A stretch of 64,000 nt of DNA from Pseudomonas sp. P8_241 (GTDB lineage: Bacteria; Pseudomonadota; Gammaproteobacteria; Pseudomonadales; Pseudomonadaceae): positions 1,872,001-1,936,000 of the forward strand of contig NZ_CP125377.1 of assembly GCF_034008315.1 (NCBI RefSeq), written 5' to 3'. Below, in pieces: positions 8,360 to 19,800 of the stretch. Position 1 is the stretch's first letter, and every line of letters starts with the position of its first letter. The notes beneath the pieces were generated by a model, which worked only from the letters and a program-made list of their open reading frames with translations, did no database searches and was not told the origin of the DNA. The position numbers and the translations under genes are program-made.

Positions 8360-9727
8360 CTACCTTTCCCGCATCGCCTCGGTCCGCGCCTTCAGTACCG
8401 GTTTGAGCAAGTAATCGAGCACCGTCTTCTCCCCGGTAATGATGTCCACCGTCGCCACCATCCCTGGAATGATCAGCAGCGGTTTCACGTCCCCGCCCAA
8501 GTGGTTTTTATCGGTGCGCACTTGGATCAGGTAGAAGCTGTTGCCCTTGTCATCGGTGATGGTGTCGGCGCCGATCAATTCCAGTTTGGCGCTCAAGCCG
8601 CCGTAGATCGTGTAGTCGTAGGCGCTGAACTTGACCATGGCTTTCTGGCCCGGGTGCAGGAACGCCACGTCCTGTGGTCGAACCTTGGCCTCGATCAGCA
8701 GGTTGTCTTCGAGCGGCACGATTTCCACCATGTCACTGCCCGGCTGGACCACACCACCGATGGTATTGACCTTCAGCACTTTGATGATGCCCTTGACCGG
8801 TGAGACCACGGTGGTCCGGGTTACTCGGTCGTCGATGGCGATGCTGGTTGCCGTGATTTTTGACAGGTCGGTACGTTTCTCATTGAGCTCTTTGGCCGCT
8901 TCCGAGCGGAAGGTTTGTTCCGACTCGTCGATCTTGCTGCGGATCTCGGCAATCGCCGATTCCGCCCGGGGAATGGCCAGCGTCGTTGCATTCAGCGAGC
9001 CGCGAATTTCCACGGCGCTGCGTTTGAGTCGCAGGATCTCCACCGGCGACACAGCGCCGGTCTTGACCAGTGGCTCGGACATGTTCATCTCTTGATTGAC
9101 CAGCGACAGGCTCGAACTGAATTGCCCGGCCTTGGAACGAAACTCCGCCAGCTCCTGGGTTTTCTGCCGCAATTGTTCGCTCAAAGTGCGCTGTTCGCTG
9201 GCCAGTCGACGTTGCCGTTGCTCGTACAGCGAACGCTCGTCTTCGGCCACTTGCGGGGCCTTGGCGATCACTTCTTCTGACAGCTTGAAGGGTCGGCCTT
9301 CGGCTTCGGCAGACAGGCGTTCAACCTGCGCGGTGAGCGCATAACGATCGGCTTCGCTTTCGCCTTTGTTTGACAGGTAGCGCGTGTCATCAAGACGCAG
9401 CAGGGTGTCGCCCTTGCTCACCATTTGCCCTTCGCGCACGAAAATCTCGCTGACGATCCCGCCTTCAAGGTTCTGGATCACCTGGACCTTGCTCGACGGT
9501 ATCGCCTTGCCTTCGCCCATGGTCACTTCCTGAAGCACCGCGAATTTGGCCCAGACCACGGCACTGACAATCAACCCGGCAGCCAGCCATACGGTGATCC
9601 GCGACCAGCGCGGGGAGTCTTGCAATGCGGCGCCGGCGGTTTCCGGCATGAACTCGGTCTCGGCACTTTTGTTGAAACTGTCGAAGTAGCCGCGATCGTT
9701 CGACGGTACAGGCTGATCGGCAGACAT
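8360..9727 (-). CDS. lapC: Type I secretion membrane-fusion protein LapC (HlyD family)
   Basis: 455 residues. A single membrane helix lies near residues 45-65, then a biotinyl-lipoyl-like half (VIQNLEGGIVSEIFVREGQMVSKGD), a long coiled-coil hairpin (~140-300), and the closing beta-barrel with VVSPVKGIIKVLKVNTIGGVVQPG. It links the LapB ATPase to the LapE channel for secretion of the RTX adhesin. ATG at 9727 has AGGAGTCGCCC upstream. It follows lapB by 9 bp in a lapE-lapB-lapC operon. Confidence 0.9.
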   Translation of the reverse strand: MSADQPVPSNDRGYFDSFNKSAETEFMPETAGAALQDSPRWSRITVWLAAGLIVSAVVWAKFAVLQEVTMGEGKAIPSSKVQVIQNLEGGIVSEIFVREGQMVSKGDTLLRLDDTRYLSNKGESEADRYALTAQVERLSAEAEGRPFKLSEEVIAKAPQVAEDERSLYEQRQRRLASEQRTLSEQLRQKTQELAEFRSKAGQFSSSLSLVNQEMNMSEPLVKTGAVSPVEILRLKRSAVEIRGSLNATTLAIPRAESAIAEIRSKIDESEQTFRSEAAKELNEKRTDLSKITATSIAIDDRVTRTTVVSPVKGIIKVLKVNTIGGVVQPGSDMVEIVPLEDNLLIEAKVRPQDVAFLHPGQKAMVKFSAYDYTIYGGLSAKLELIGADTITDDKGNSFYLIQVRTDKNHLGGDVKPLLIIPGMVATVDIITGEKTVLDYLLKPVLKARTEAMRER

Positions 9728-9736
9728 GGGCGACTC

Positions 9737-11896
9737 CTAGACAGCTGAAGAGCCGACACGGCCCTTGCGCAGTGCATCGATGACCGCTTCTTTTGGACCA
9801 TCGGCCACGATCCGTCCGTTGTCCAGGACGATCAGCCGATCCACCAGGCTGAGCATCGACGTGCGGTGAGTCACCAGCAAGACGGTTTTACCCTGGACCC
9901 AGCTGTGGAGTTTTTGCCGAAGAGCGTCTTCGCTGCTGTTGTCCATGGCACTGGTGGGTTCGTCGAGCAGCATGATCGGCGGATCGAGCAGCAAAGCACG
10001 CGCGAGCAACACGGCCTGACGCTGGCCGCCCGATAACAGTTGCCCACGTTCACCCACCGGCCGGTCGAAGCCTTGCGGATGTTGGCGAGCCAGTTCGGTG
10101 ACACCGGTCAGTTCTGCCACTTCCAGCATGCGGGCGTCGCTGATGTAGCGTGCGCCGAGGGTCAGGTTGTCGCGCAGGCTGCCGGCCAGCAGCGGCAGGT
10201 CGTGGGCGACGTAGCCGATCTGATGGCGCAGGTCGGCGACGTCCAGTTGTCGCAGGTCCAGGCCATCGAGCAGCAGTTGACCCTCTTCCGGTTCGTAGAA
10301 ACCCATCACCAGACGCGCCAGGGTGCTTTTGCCCGAACCGCTGCGCCCGATGATGCCGATGCGTTCACCGGGTTTGACGCTGAAGCTGACATTGGCCAGC
10401 GCCGGGGCGCTTTGGCCGTTGTAGTGAAAGGTCACGCCCACGACATCCAGCGCACCTTGCAGTTGGGTGCGTTCAAGCGGCCGTTGCCGGGCATCGCGCT
10501 CCTGAGGCAGGCTCATCAGCGCATCGGTGCTTTTCATGGTCAGTTGTGCTTGCTGATAACGGGTGATCAGACCGGCGATTTGCCCCAGTGGCGCGAGTAC
10601 TCGACTGCCGAGCATGTAGGTCGCCACCAGTGCACCGACACTGAGGTTGCCGGCGATGATGCTGTAGACCCCGGCAACGATCGTCGCCATGCCGCAGAAC
10701 TGCTGGATGAACAACGTACCGTTGGTGGCCAGGGCGGAGAGGTTGCGCGCGTGGCTGTCGAGGCGGGTGAGGGCGCCGTGGGTGCTTTCCCATTTGTGCT
10801 GACGCTCGCTTTCGGCGCTGCAGGCCTTGAGGGTTTCCAGGCCGCTGAGGGTTTCGATCAGCAATGCCTGGCGCTCAGCGCCCAGGCTCAGGCTTTTTTG
10901 CACGGTATCGCGCAGGCGTGTCTGAATCACCATGGCAAAGATGATGGTGATGGGAAATGCCAAGACCGGAATCACCACCAGCCAACCGCCAAGCAGGCCG
11001 ATCACCACCAGCATCAAAAGGGCAAACGGCAGGTCGATCAGGCTGGTCAGGGTCACGGCGGTGAGAAACTCGCGCAGGCCCTGGAAGTCATGGATGCTTT
11101 GGGCAAATCCGCCGATGGTTGCCGGTCGCGCTTTCATCGCCATGCCGGTGATGCGCTCGAACAGGGTTGCCGAGAGAATCACGTCGGTTTTCTTGCCGGC
11201 GGTATCGAGCAAATGCGCTCGCACTACCCGCAACACCAGTTCAAAACCGGTGCCGATCAACAGACCGATGGACAGCACCCACAGCGTTGATGTCGCCTGG
11301 TTCGGCACCACGCGGTCGTAGGTTTGCATCACGAACAGCGGCACCATCAAGCCCAGCAGGTTGATCAGGAAACTCGCCAGAATCGCGTCGCTGTACAGCC
11401 ATTTCGACAGTTTCAGGGTGTCGCGAAACCAGGCCTGGACCCGCGGCACCAGTGGCGAACGCAGGTCTTCAAGTTCGTGCCGCGGCCGGGCGAACAACGC
11501 CTGGCCTGCGTAATGTTCCTCCAGCTCTTGCGGGCTGATCCATTGTTCCCCGCCGTCCGCTTCACTGGGCAGGATCAGCACCCGACCGTCCTCGCCATAA
11601 CGGCGCAGGACGGCTGTGCGGCCATTGTTGAGCAGCAGCATCACGGGCAGGTTGAGCGGGGAGATGTTTTTGAGTTCGCGGCGCAGCAAGCGCGCCTGCA
11701 GGCCGGCCCGGGCCGCTGCGCGGGGCAGCAGGTCCAGGCTCAGGCGTTGGTGTGCCATTGGCAGCCCGGCACTGAGGCTGGCACGACTGACGGTCGCGCC
11801 ATGGAGTTTGCAGAGGATCAACAGACCGTCGAGGAGCGGGTCATCGAAACTCAGGCGCGGATCGACACCAGTATTGCCGGGTTCCATGCTGGTCAC
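9737..11896 (-). CDS. lapB: Type I secretion ABC transporter LapB
   Basis: 719 residues. An N-terminal C39-peptidase-like domain (~1-140) carries no obvious catalytic Cys, so it should be a non-cleaving substrate-binding domain. A membrane region with VVPNQATSTLWVLSIGLLIG follows, then a nucleotide-binding domain with Walker A GRSGSGKST, signature LSGGQRQ and Walker B MLLDEPTSAMD. It energises export of the adhesin. The start is GTG at 11896 with GGAGCG upstream; ATG at 11887 is an alternative. It lies between lapE (18 bp) and lapC (9 bp). Confidence 0.9.
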   Translation of the reverse strand: MTSMEPGNTGVDPRLSFDDPLLDGLLILCKLHGATVSRASLSAGLPMAHQRLSLDLLPRAAARAGLQARLLRRELKNISPLNLPVMLLLNNGRTAVLRRYGEDGRVLILPSEADGGEQWISPQELEEHYAGQALFARPRHELEDLRSPLVPRVQAWFRDTLKLSKWLYSDAILASFLINLLGLMVPLFVMQTYDRVVPNQATSTLWVLSIGLLIGTGFELVLRVVRAHLLDTAGKKTDVILSATLFERITGMAMKARPATIGGFAQSIHDFQGLREFLTAVTLTSLIDLPFALLMLVVIGLLGGWLVVIPVLAFPITIIFAMVIQTRLRDTVQKSLSLGAERQALLIETLSGLETLKACSAESERQHKWESTHGALTRLDSHARNLSALATNGTLFIQQFCGMATIVAGVYSIIAGNLSVGALVATYMLGSRVLAPLGQIAGLITRYQQAQLTMKSTDALMSLPQERDARQRPLERTQLQGALDVVGVTFHYNGQSAPALANVSFSVKPGERIGIIGRSGSGKSTLARLVMGFYEPEEGQLLLDGLDLRQLDVADLRHQIGYVAHDLPLLAGSLRDNLTLGARYISDARMLEVAELTGVTELARQHPQGFDRPVGERGQLLSGGQRQAVLLARALLLDPPIMLLDEPTSAMDNSSEDALRQKLHSWVQGKTVLLVTHRTSMLSLVDRLIVLDNGRIVADGPKEAVIDALRKGRVGSSAV

Positions 11897-11914
11897 ATTG
11901 GTCGCTCCGGGGCA

Positions 11915-13273
11915 CTACTTCATTTCGGGTAAACGGGCTTCGTTCTTCACTTCGGTCTGGGCAATCGCGTCGGCGGGCAATACCACCCGTTGCTTGCTCA
12001 ACAACTGGCCCATGTTCGCCAGCACGCGGTACATCGAATACTCCTCGGTGTAGCGTACTTCTGTGTAGCGACGGTTGGCATTATAGAGCTCGTTTTCACT
12101 GTCCAGCAGGTCGAGCAGAGTGCGCTGGCCGAGGCCGAACTGATCCTGATAAGCCATGCGTACCCGTTTGCTGGTGTCGGCGTATTCGCGGGCGGTCGGG
12201 GTTTGTTTCTTGGCGTTGACCATGGCGTTCCAGGCCAGGTGAATGTTCTCGTTGAGCTGGCGCAGGGCGTTGTTACGGATGTCCATCGCCTGGTTGATCT
12301 TGTGCGCGTCGGACTGCAGGCGCGCCTTGTCGCTGCCGCCGCGGAACAGGTTGTAGTTCATCACCACACCGACCCGCCATTCGTTGTCGTGGCCTTCTTC
12401 GCCGGCAATGTTGTTGTTCGCGCCCACAGCGGCTTCGGCGTCGAAGCGCGGGTAGAACGGCGACTTGGCGACTTCGTACTGACTTTCGGCCGATTGCACA
12501 TCCGCCTGGGCGGATTTCAGGTAAGGGTTGTTTTCCACCATGCTCTGCTGGGCGTCCGGCAGGGAGGTGGGCACTTCGCCGCGGATCGATGGCGGGGCTT
12601 CCAGCTCATCGGGCAAACGCCCGACCACGGCGTAGAAGTTCGACTCGGCATCGGCCAGATCGACTTCGGCGGTGTCGAGGTTGTTTTCTGCCAGTGCCCG
12701 GCGAGCGGTGGACTGATCGGCATCAGCGGTACTGCCGATGCCGCGCTGGGTGCGCAGGCCGATCTGATCGTTGACCCGCAAGTGCGCTTGCAGGTTGTTC
12801 TTGGCCAGACTCACCAGTTCACGGCGCTTGAGTACTTCAAGGTAAACCTCGGTGGTACGCAGCGCCAGATCCTGAGCAGTGCCTTGAGCGTAATAGGCCC
12901 GAGAGTTGACTACACCTTTGGTACGTTCCACTTCATTGGCGGTGTTGAACCCGTCGAAAAGCATTTGCCGCAGGCGCAGCTCTGACTGGGTGTAATTGAG
13001 GATTTCCGTGTGGTGATTGCCGAAGGCGCGGGTGTTGGTGTTGTCGCTGTACCCGCGCCCGTACGCCGCATTTAGATCAACGGATGGATAAAACCCCCCT
13101 TTGGCGACTTTGACGTCTTCATCAGCCGACAGACGGCTGTCCACGCGCGACGCCAATTCCGGGTGGGTCGCGATGGTGCTCTGGATCGCTTCGGTCAGCG
13201 ACATCGCCTGCGCCTGGGATGTGCAGGCCATCGCCAGAAGAACCGCGCTGCAGAGGGGGGTTAATAGGCGCAT
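11915..13273 (-). CDS. lapE: TolC-family outer-membrane channel LapE
   Basis: 452 residues. The signal peptide MRLLTPLCSAVLLAMACTSQAQA is followed by two OEP repeats with the TolC pattern (AIQSTIATHPELASR; NLFRGGSDKARL; FGLGQRTLLDLLDSENELYNA). It forms the outer-membrane exit for the Lap adhesin, and in P. fluorescens it also holds the retained adhesin. ATG at 13273 follows GGGAGATGCACC, so an upstream in-frame extension to 13315 is not favoured. First gene of the lapEBC operon and divergent from lapA. Confidence 0.88.
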   Translation of the reverse strand: MRLLTPLCSAVLLAMACTSQAQAMSLTEAIQSTIATHPELASRVDSRLSADEDVKVAKGGFYPSVDLNAAYGRGYSDNTNTRAFGNHHTEILNYTQSELRLRQMLFDGFNTANEVERTKGVVNSRAYYAQGTAQDLALRTTEVYLEVLKRRELVSLAKNNLQAHLRVNDQIGLRTQRGIGSTADADQSTARRALAENNLDTAEVDLADAESNFYAVVGRLPDELEAPPSIRGEVPTSLPDAQQSMVENNPYLKSAQADVQSAESQYEVAKSPFYPRFDAEAAVGANNNIAGEEGHDNEWRVGVVMNYNLFRGGSDKARLQSDAHKINQAMDIRNNALRQLNENIHLAWNAMVNAKKQTPTAREYADTSKRVRMAYQDQFGLGQRTLLDLLDSENELYNANRRYTEVRYTEEYSMYRVLANMGQLLSKQRVVLPADAIAQTEVKNEARLPEMK

Positions 13274-13863
13274 GGTGCATCTCCCTGATTCCTGATGGTG
13301 CTTATCAGTCGCCAAATATTTGACGACATTTATAGGTAAAACCGTTTCAAGCTTGTAACAACAGAGCTAAGAACATTCTGGAGCTTAGCTAAGAAATTTT
13401 TTTCATAGCGGTTATGCCAAAAAAAACTTATGAGACTTGCGAAATCCAGCACATTGTTCACTCCGAAAGCCCCTGAATTGCGAGCTTTAGGGCGCTCGTC
13501 AGAACTGGAAAATAGTTCCAGTCCACTTATCGATACAGGGCGGGGAAGTGCTGAAAGGGGAGGGGCGCGAGCGATCTGGATGTGACGGTTTTTTGTCATT
13601 TGGGTGTTTCAGGATCGTTACGCATCACTTACAGCAGGTTGTTACGGAACAGGGATCCAATGCCATTGATTGCATAGGCTTTTTCCCGAACCATAAACAT
13701 CGCGGTGAGTGAAATGGTTGGTCGAGATTGTCGCCGGGGCCACGGCTTGCTTTGTGTACGTAAACGGCACCGGCAGACAATTCGTCAGGCTACCCGCTGA
13801 GCCATAGCACGTTCTTCGCACAAACCAGGGTGCCGACAGCAGTTGGCAGCGGAGGAAGTGCAG
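13274..13863. promoter_or_regulatory. Divergent lapE/lapA intergenic region
   Basis: 590 bp without a credible gene. It contains an AT-rich stretch (13380-13450) and must hold promoters for both the exporter operon and the adhesin gene. In other pseudomonads lapA transcription responds to FleQ and c-di-GMP, but I could not identify a FleQ site. The lapA ribosome-binding site GGAGG is at 13851-13855. Confidence 0.5.
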
Positions 13864-16800
13864 ATGGCTACGCTCATCGGAATCGTCAGTAAGGTTATTG
13901 GTCAGGTGTCCGCGGTGGCGAGTGACGGCACCCGGCGCACCGTGGTCGAGGGCGATCGCTTGTTCGCCGGCGATCAGTTGATCACTGGCGCTGAAGGCGC
14001 GGTGGCGGTGCAGCTGCAAAATGGCCAGGAGCTGACGCTCGGGCGCGGCAGCAGCCAGCAGATGACGAGTCAAATGCTGGAGAATCAGATATCCCATGTC
14101 GATACCTCTGAGCCGGTGGCGCCGAGTCAGGCGCAACTGACCGATGTCGAACAGCTGCAAAAAGCCATTGCGGCCGGCGATGACCCGACCCAAACCGCTG
14201 AGGCCACCGCTGCCGGTCCAACGATGACCGCGCCGGGTGGGGCGCAGGGCGGGGGGCACAGTTTTGTCTTGCTCGAAGAAGTGGGCGGGCGGGTCGATCC
14301 CGTCATCGGTTTTCCCACGGCCGGTTTCAACGGCATTCCGCAATTCCCCGAAGAACGTCATGACGGTGATCCAGACAACGCGATCGCGGCGGCCGATGCG
14401 CCTGTGATCCTGCCACCTGTCGTGGTGCCTGAGGGGCCGAACAATCCCGTCACCCTCGACGGTCTGTCGCTGGCGGGCGGGGAGGTGACCGTCAACGAGG
14501 CCAATCTGGACGACGGCTCGGCCAGAAATGTCGGTGCACTGACCCAATCCGGTACCTTCACCATTTCGGCGCCGGATGGGCTGAACAGTCTGAGCATCGG
14601 AGGAATCAATGTAATCAGCGGTGGTGTTGCCGCCGGTTTCCCGCAGTCGATCACCACGCCGCTGGGCAGCACGCTGACCATCACCGGTTACAATCCGGCG
14701 ACGGGCGTTGTCAGCTACAGCTATACCCTCAACGGCAGCGAAACCCACGCGAGCGGTGATGGCGCCAACAGCGTCGGTGAACAATTCACCGTGGTGGCCG
14801 GCGACAGCAATGGCGACACCGCCACCGGTTCCCTGGACATCAACATCACCGACGACGTGCCCAAAGCGGTGGATGATGGCAATGGTGTCGCCTCGGAGAC
14901 GCTGCTGACCCTCAACGGCAACGTATTGACCAACGACACCCAGGGCGCCGACCGTGTACCGGTTGGCGAAAACTCCGGTCCGATCACGCCCGGCACCTTC
15001 GTCGGCACTTACGGCACATTGGTCCTGAATGCCAATGGCACGTACACCTACACCCTCAACACCAGTGATGCGGACTTCAAGGCCTTGCACGGCGGTGGCG
15101 ATGGCACGGAAACATTCACCTACACGCTGACGGATGCCGATGGCGATTCCAGCACCGCGAATCTGGTGCTGCAAATTCACAATAACGATGATTCGGTCAC
15201 CCTTGGTGGCTTGAACGCGGGCGGCGGCGAACTCACCGTCTACGAGAAAAACCTCAGTGACGGCAGCAGCCCCGACGCACCAGCCCTGACCCAAAACGGT
15301 ACCTTCACCATCACCGCACTGGATGGTGTGCAGACCTTGACCATCGGTGGCATCGCCGTGGTCACCGCTGGCGTGAGCGCCGGATTCCCGCAATCGATCA
15401 CCACACCCTTGGGCAGCACCCTGACCATCACCGGGTTCGACGCCACGACCGGTGTCGTCAGTTACAGCTACACCCTCGTCGACAATGAAGCACACGCGAC
15501 GGCCAATGGTACAAACATTCTCTCCGAGCAGTTCGCAGTCACCGTGGTCGATGACAACGGCACCACCGCCAATGGCAGCATTGGTGTGAACATCGTCGAC
15601 GACCTGCCGCAAGGCGTGAACGACAGCAACGCCAGTACGGCCTCGGAAACCCTGCTGACCCTCAACGGCAACGTGTTGACCAACGATGTGCAAGGCGCTG
15701 ACCGTGTCACCGTCGGAGAAAACACCGGCCCGATCACGGCGGGAACCTTCACCGGCACCTACGGCACCCTGGTGCTGAATGCCAACGGTACCTACACCTA
15801 CACGCTCAACACCACTGACGCCGACTTCAAAAACCTGCATGGCGGTGGTAACGGCACCGAGAGTTTCACCTACACCATCACTGATGCCGATGGCGACACC
15901 AGCACGGCGAACCTGGTGTTGAACATCCATAACAATGACGACGTCGTAACCATCGATGGCCTGAGCACCAACGGCGGCGAACTGAACGTCTACGAGAAAA
16001 ACCTCAGTGACGGCACCAGCCCCAACACGCCAGCGCTGACCCAAAGCGGCACCTTCACCATCACCGCACTGGACGGCGTGCAGACCTTGACTGTCGGCGG
16101 CATCGCCGTGGTTACCGGTGGCGTGAGCGTGGGCTTCCCACAATCGATCACCACGCCGCTGGGCAGTACGCTGACCATCACCGGATTTGATCCAGTCACC
16201 GGGGTGGTGAGCTACAGCTACACCCTGGCCGATAACGAGACTCACCCGACTGCCGACGGTACCAACAGTATTTCCGAGCCTTTCGCCGTGACCGTCGTCG
16301 ATGACAACGGCACCACCGCCAATGGCACACTTGACGTCAACATCGTCGATGACGTGCCCACCGCCAAAGCGGACGCTGATTCGGTAAGGGAGGGCGGTAC
16401 GGTCAGCGGTAATGTGCTGGACAATGACATCGGCGGTGCGGATGGCCCGGCAGCCAGCGGTGCGGTCGTCGGCGTGCGCTTCGGCAGCGACACATCGACC
16501 TCGGCCATCGGCGGCCTCAACAGCCAGATCAACGGCACTTACGGTTACCTGACCCTCGATGCCAATGGCAACGCGGTCTATCACAGCACTCCGAACGCGG
16601 TGAGCGGCCCCGGCGCGGTGGATGTGTTCACTTACACCGTGCGCGATGCCGACGGCGATGAAAGCACCACCACCATCACCATCGACGTGTACAACAGTTG
16701 CCTGAAAGCGCTCAGCGACACCGACGTCACGGTCTACGAAAAAGCCCTCGACCTGGTCAAGGATGGCCAGGACCTGGCCGCCGGTACGGTCGTCGGCAGT

Positions 16801-19800
16801 CAGCCGGGCAACACCGGGGAAACCGCCAGCGGCACGTTGGTCGGCTCGGTCAGTGGCGCCGTGGGCGCACTCACCTACGCGCTGGTCGGCAGCGGCGCCG
16901 GGGCTCATGGGCAAATCGTGCTCAGCTCCAACGGCACCTACACCTACACCCTGACGTCCCCGTCGAGCACCACGCCGAACGCCAATGACGGGCCGAACGT
17001 CACCCACGAAACCTTCACCTATCAGGCCACCGACTCGCTGGGCAACATCGTCACCAGCACCATCGTGGTCAACATCGTCGATGACGTGCCCACCGCCAAA
17101 GCGGACGCTGATTCGGTAAGGGAAGGCGGTACGGTCAGCGGTAATGTGCTGGACAATGACATCGGCGGTGCGGATGGCCCGGCAGCCAGCGGTGCGGTCG
17201 TCGGCGTGCGCTTCGGCAGCGACACATCGACCTCGGCCATCGGCGGCCTCAACAGCCAGATCAACGGCACTTACGGTTACCTGACCCTCGATGCCAATGG
17301 CAACGCGGTCTATCACAGCACTCCGAACACGGTGAGCGGCCCCGGCGCGGTGGATGTGTTCACTTACACCGTGCGCGATGCCGACGGCGATGAAAGCACC
17401 ACCACCATCACCATCGACGTGTACAACAGTTGCCTGAAAGCGCTCAGCGACACCGACGTCACGGTCTACGAAAAAGCCCTCGACCTGGTCAAGGATGGCC
17501 AGGACCTGGCCGCCGGTACGGTCGTCGGCAGTCAGCCGGGCAACACCGGGGAAACCGCCAGCGGCACGTTGGTCGGCTCGGTCAGTGGCGCCGTGGGCGC
17601 ACTCACCTACGCGCTGGTCGGCAGCGGCGCCGGGGCTCATGGGCAAATCGTGCTCAGCTCCAACGGCACTTACACCTACACCCTGACGTCCCCGTCGAGC
17701 ACCACGCCGAACGCCAATGACGGGCCGAACGTCACCCACGAAACCTTCACCTATCAGGCCACCGACTCGCTGGGCAACATCGTCACCAGCACCATCGTGG
17801 TCAACATCGTCGATGACGTGCCCACCGCCAGACCGGACGTGGACTCGGTGGTGGAGGGCGGTACCGTCAGCGGCAATGTGCTGGATAACGACACCGGCGG
17901 TGCAGATGGTCTGGGCGCGGTGATCGGCGTGCGCTTCGGCAGCAATACCTCGACGGCGGCCGTGGGCGGGCTCAACAGCCAGATCGACGGCAACTACGGT
18001 TACCTGACCCTCGATGCCAACGGCAACGCGGTCTATCACAGTAATCCGAACTCGGTCGGCGCTGCGGGCGCTACCGACACCTTTACCTACACCGTGCGCG
18101 ATGGTGATGGCGATCTGAGCACCACCACCATCACCATTGATGTCTGCAACAGCAACATCAAAGCGCTCAGCGACACCGACGTCACGGTCTACGAAAAAGC
18201 CCTCGACCTGACCAGGGACGGCCAGGATCTGGCGGCGGGCTCTGTCGTCGGAAGCGATCCGGGCAATACCGGGGAAACCGGATCGGGCACTCTGGTCGGT
18301 TCGGTCACCGGAGCTGCGGGCGCCATCACTTATACGCTGGTCGGCAGCGGTACCGGGGCTTACGGGCAAATCGTGCTCAACTCGGACGGCACCTATACCT
18401 ACACACTGACCTCGGCACCGAAAACCGCACCGGGCGCCAACGATGGTCCTAACACCCTGAGCGAAACTTTCACCTACAAAGCCACCGATGCAGGTGGAAA
18501 CAGCACCACCAGCACCATCGTGGTCAACATCGTCGATGACGTGCCCAAGGCGGCGGCGGCAGAACGCTCCGTGGCGGCGGTGGAAATCGATTCGAACCTG
18601 CTGATCGTGCTCGACATCTCCGGCAGCATGGTCGACAACTCCGGTGTGCAAGGCCTGTCGCGTCTGGCATTGGCCAAGCAGGCAATCAGTGCCTTGCTGG
18701 ACAAGTACGACGATCTGGGCGACGTCAAAGTACAGCTCGTCACCTTCAGCAGCAATGCGACCGACAGGACCTCGGTGTGGGTCGATGTGGCGACAGCGAA
18801 GACCCTGCTTGCCGGCCTCAGCGCGGGCGGCGGCACCAACTACGATGCTGCTGTGGCGACCATGAAAACTGCGTTCGCCACCTCCGGCAAGTTGACCGGG
18901 GCACAAAACATCGGCTACTTCTTTTCCGATGGCAAACCCAACGAAGGTGACATTGGCGCGGCGGATGAAGCTGCACTCAAAGCCTTCCTCGAGGCCAACA
19001 ACATCAAGAACTATGCGATCGGACTGGGCAGCGGTGTGAGTAACGCCAACCTCGATCCGCTGGCGTATGACGGCAGTTCCCATACCGATACCAACGCGGT
19101 CCTGGTGACCGATCTCAATCAGCTCAACTCAGTGCTCTCGGGCACCGTGATCGGTGCGCCAGTCACCGGCACGCTGATGGAGGGCGGCACTTTTGGCGCC
19201 GACGGCGGCTTCATCAAATCCGTCGTGGTGGACGGCATCACCTACACCTATGACCCTAAAGGCAACAACAATCAGGGTTCGCTGACCGCCAGTAGCGTCA
19301 CCAACCACGGCACGTTCAACACGGTGAACAACAGCATCAGTATTGCCACCAGCAATGGCGGCACCCTGGTGGTAAACCTCGATACTGGTGAGTACAGCTA
19401 CACCTCGCAGAAAACCACTTCAACGGTCATCACTGAAAACATCGGCTTCACCGCCAGCGACAATGACGGCGACCTGGCCAGCTCAACGCTGACGGTCAAA
19501 GTCATTCCGAACGCGGCGCCGGTCGCGGTGGATGACCACATCATCACCAACGTGCTGTCGGGCACTATCGTGGTACCGGGCGAGTTGTTGTTGGCCAACG
19601 ACACCGATTCCAACGACGATCAACTCTCGGCAGGTCCAATCTCGTTCAACACCGGCTGGGTATCGAAGGGTGCGGACTTTACCGGGACCAACTCGAACTT
19701 CAGCTTTACCGGCGGCAATGTCCGGGCCGTCACGATCGATCGCAGCGCCTTCGTCGCCAATACCGCGGCCATGACCGCCATGCTGGTGGTCAGTGGAACG

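Noticed and set aside
13330..13599. 89-codon minus-strand frame in the lapE/lapA gap
   Set aside because: No ribosome-binding site, no family resemblance and unusual composition; more likely noncoding.
13725..13840. Possible c-di-GMP riboswitch before lapA
   Set aside because: Some short stretches (GGCTACCCGC, CGTAAACGGC) recall GEMM motifs, but the conserved GCAAAGCC and GGTAGC...GGTTACC elements are absent.
14440..18550. Direct repeats in lapA considered as a CRISPR or satellite array
   Set aside because: Repeat units are ~730-750 bp, in frame and encode protein modules; there are no short repeat-spacer units.
13642..19083. 1813-codon open frame on the minus strand opposite lapA
   Set aside because: It is the mirror of the repeat-rich GC-rich lapA coding sequence; no ribosome-binding site or recognisable domain, and its repeats simply reflect lapA repeats.
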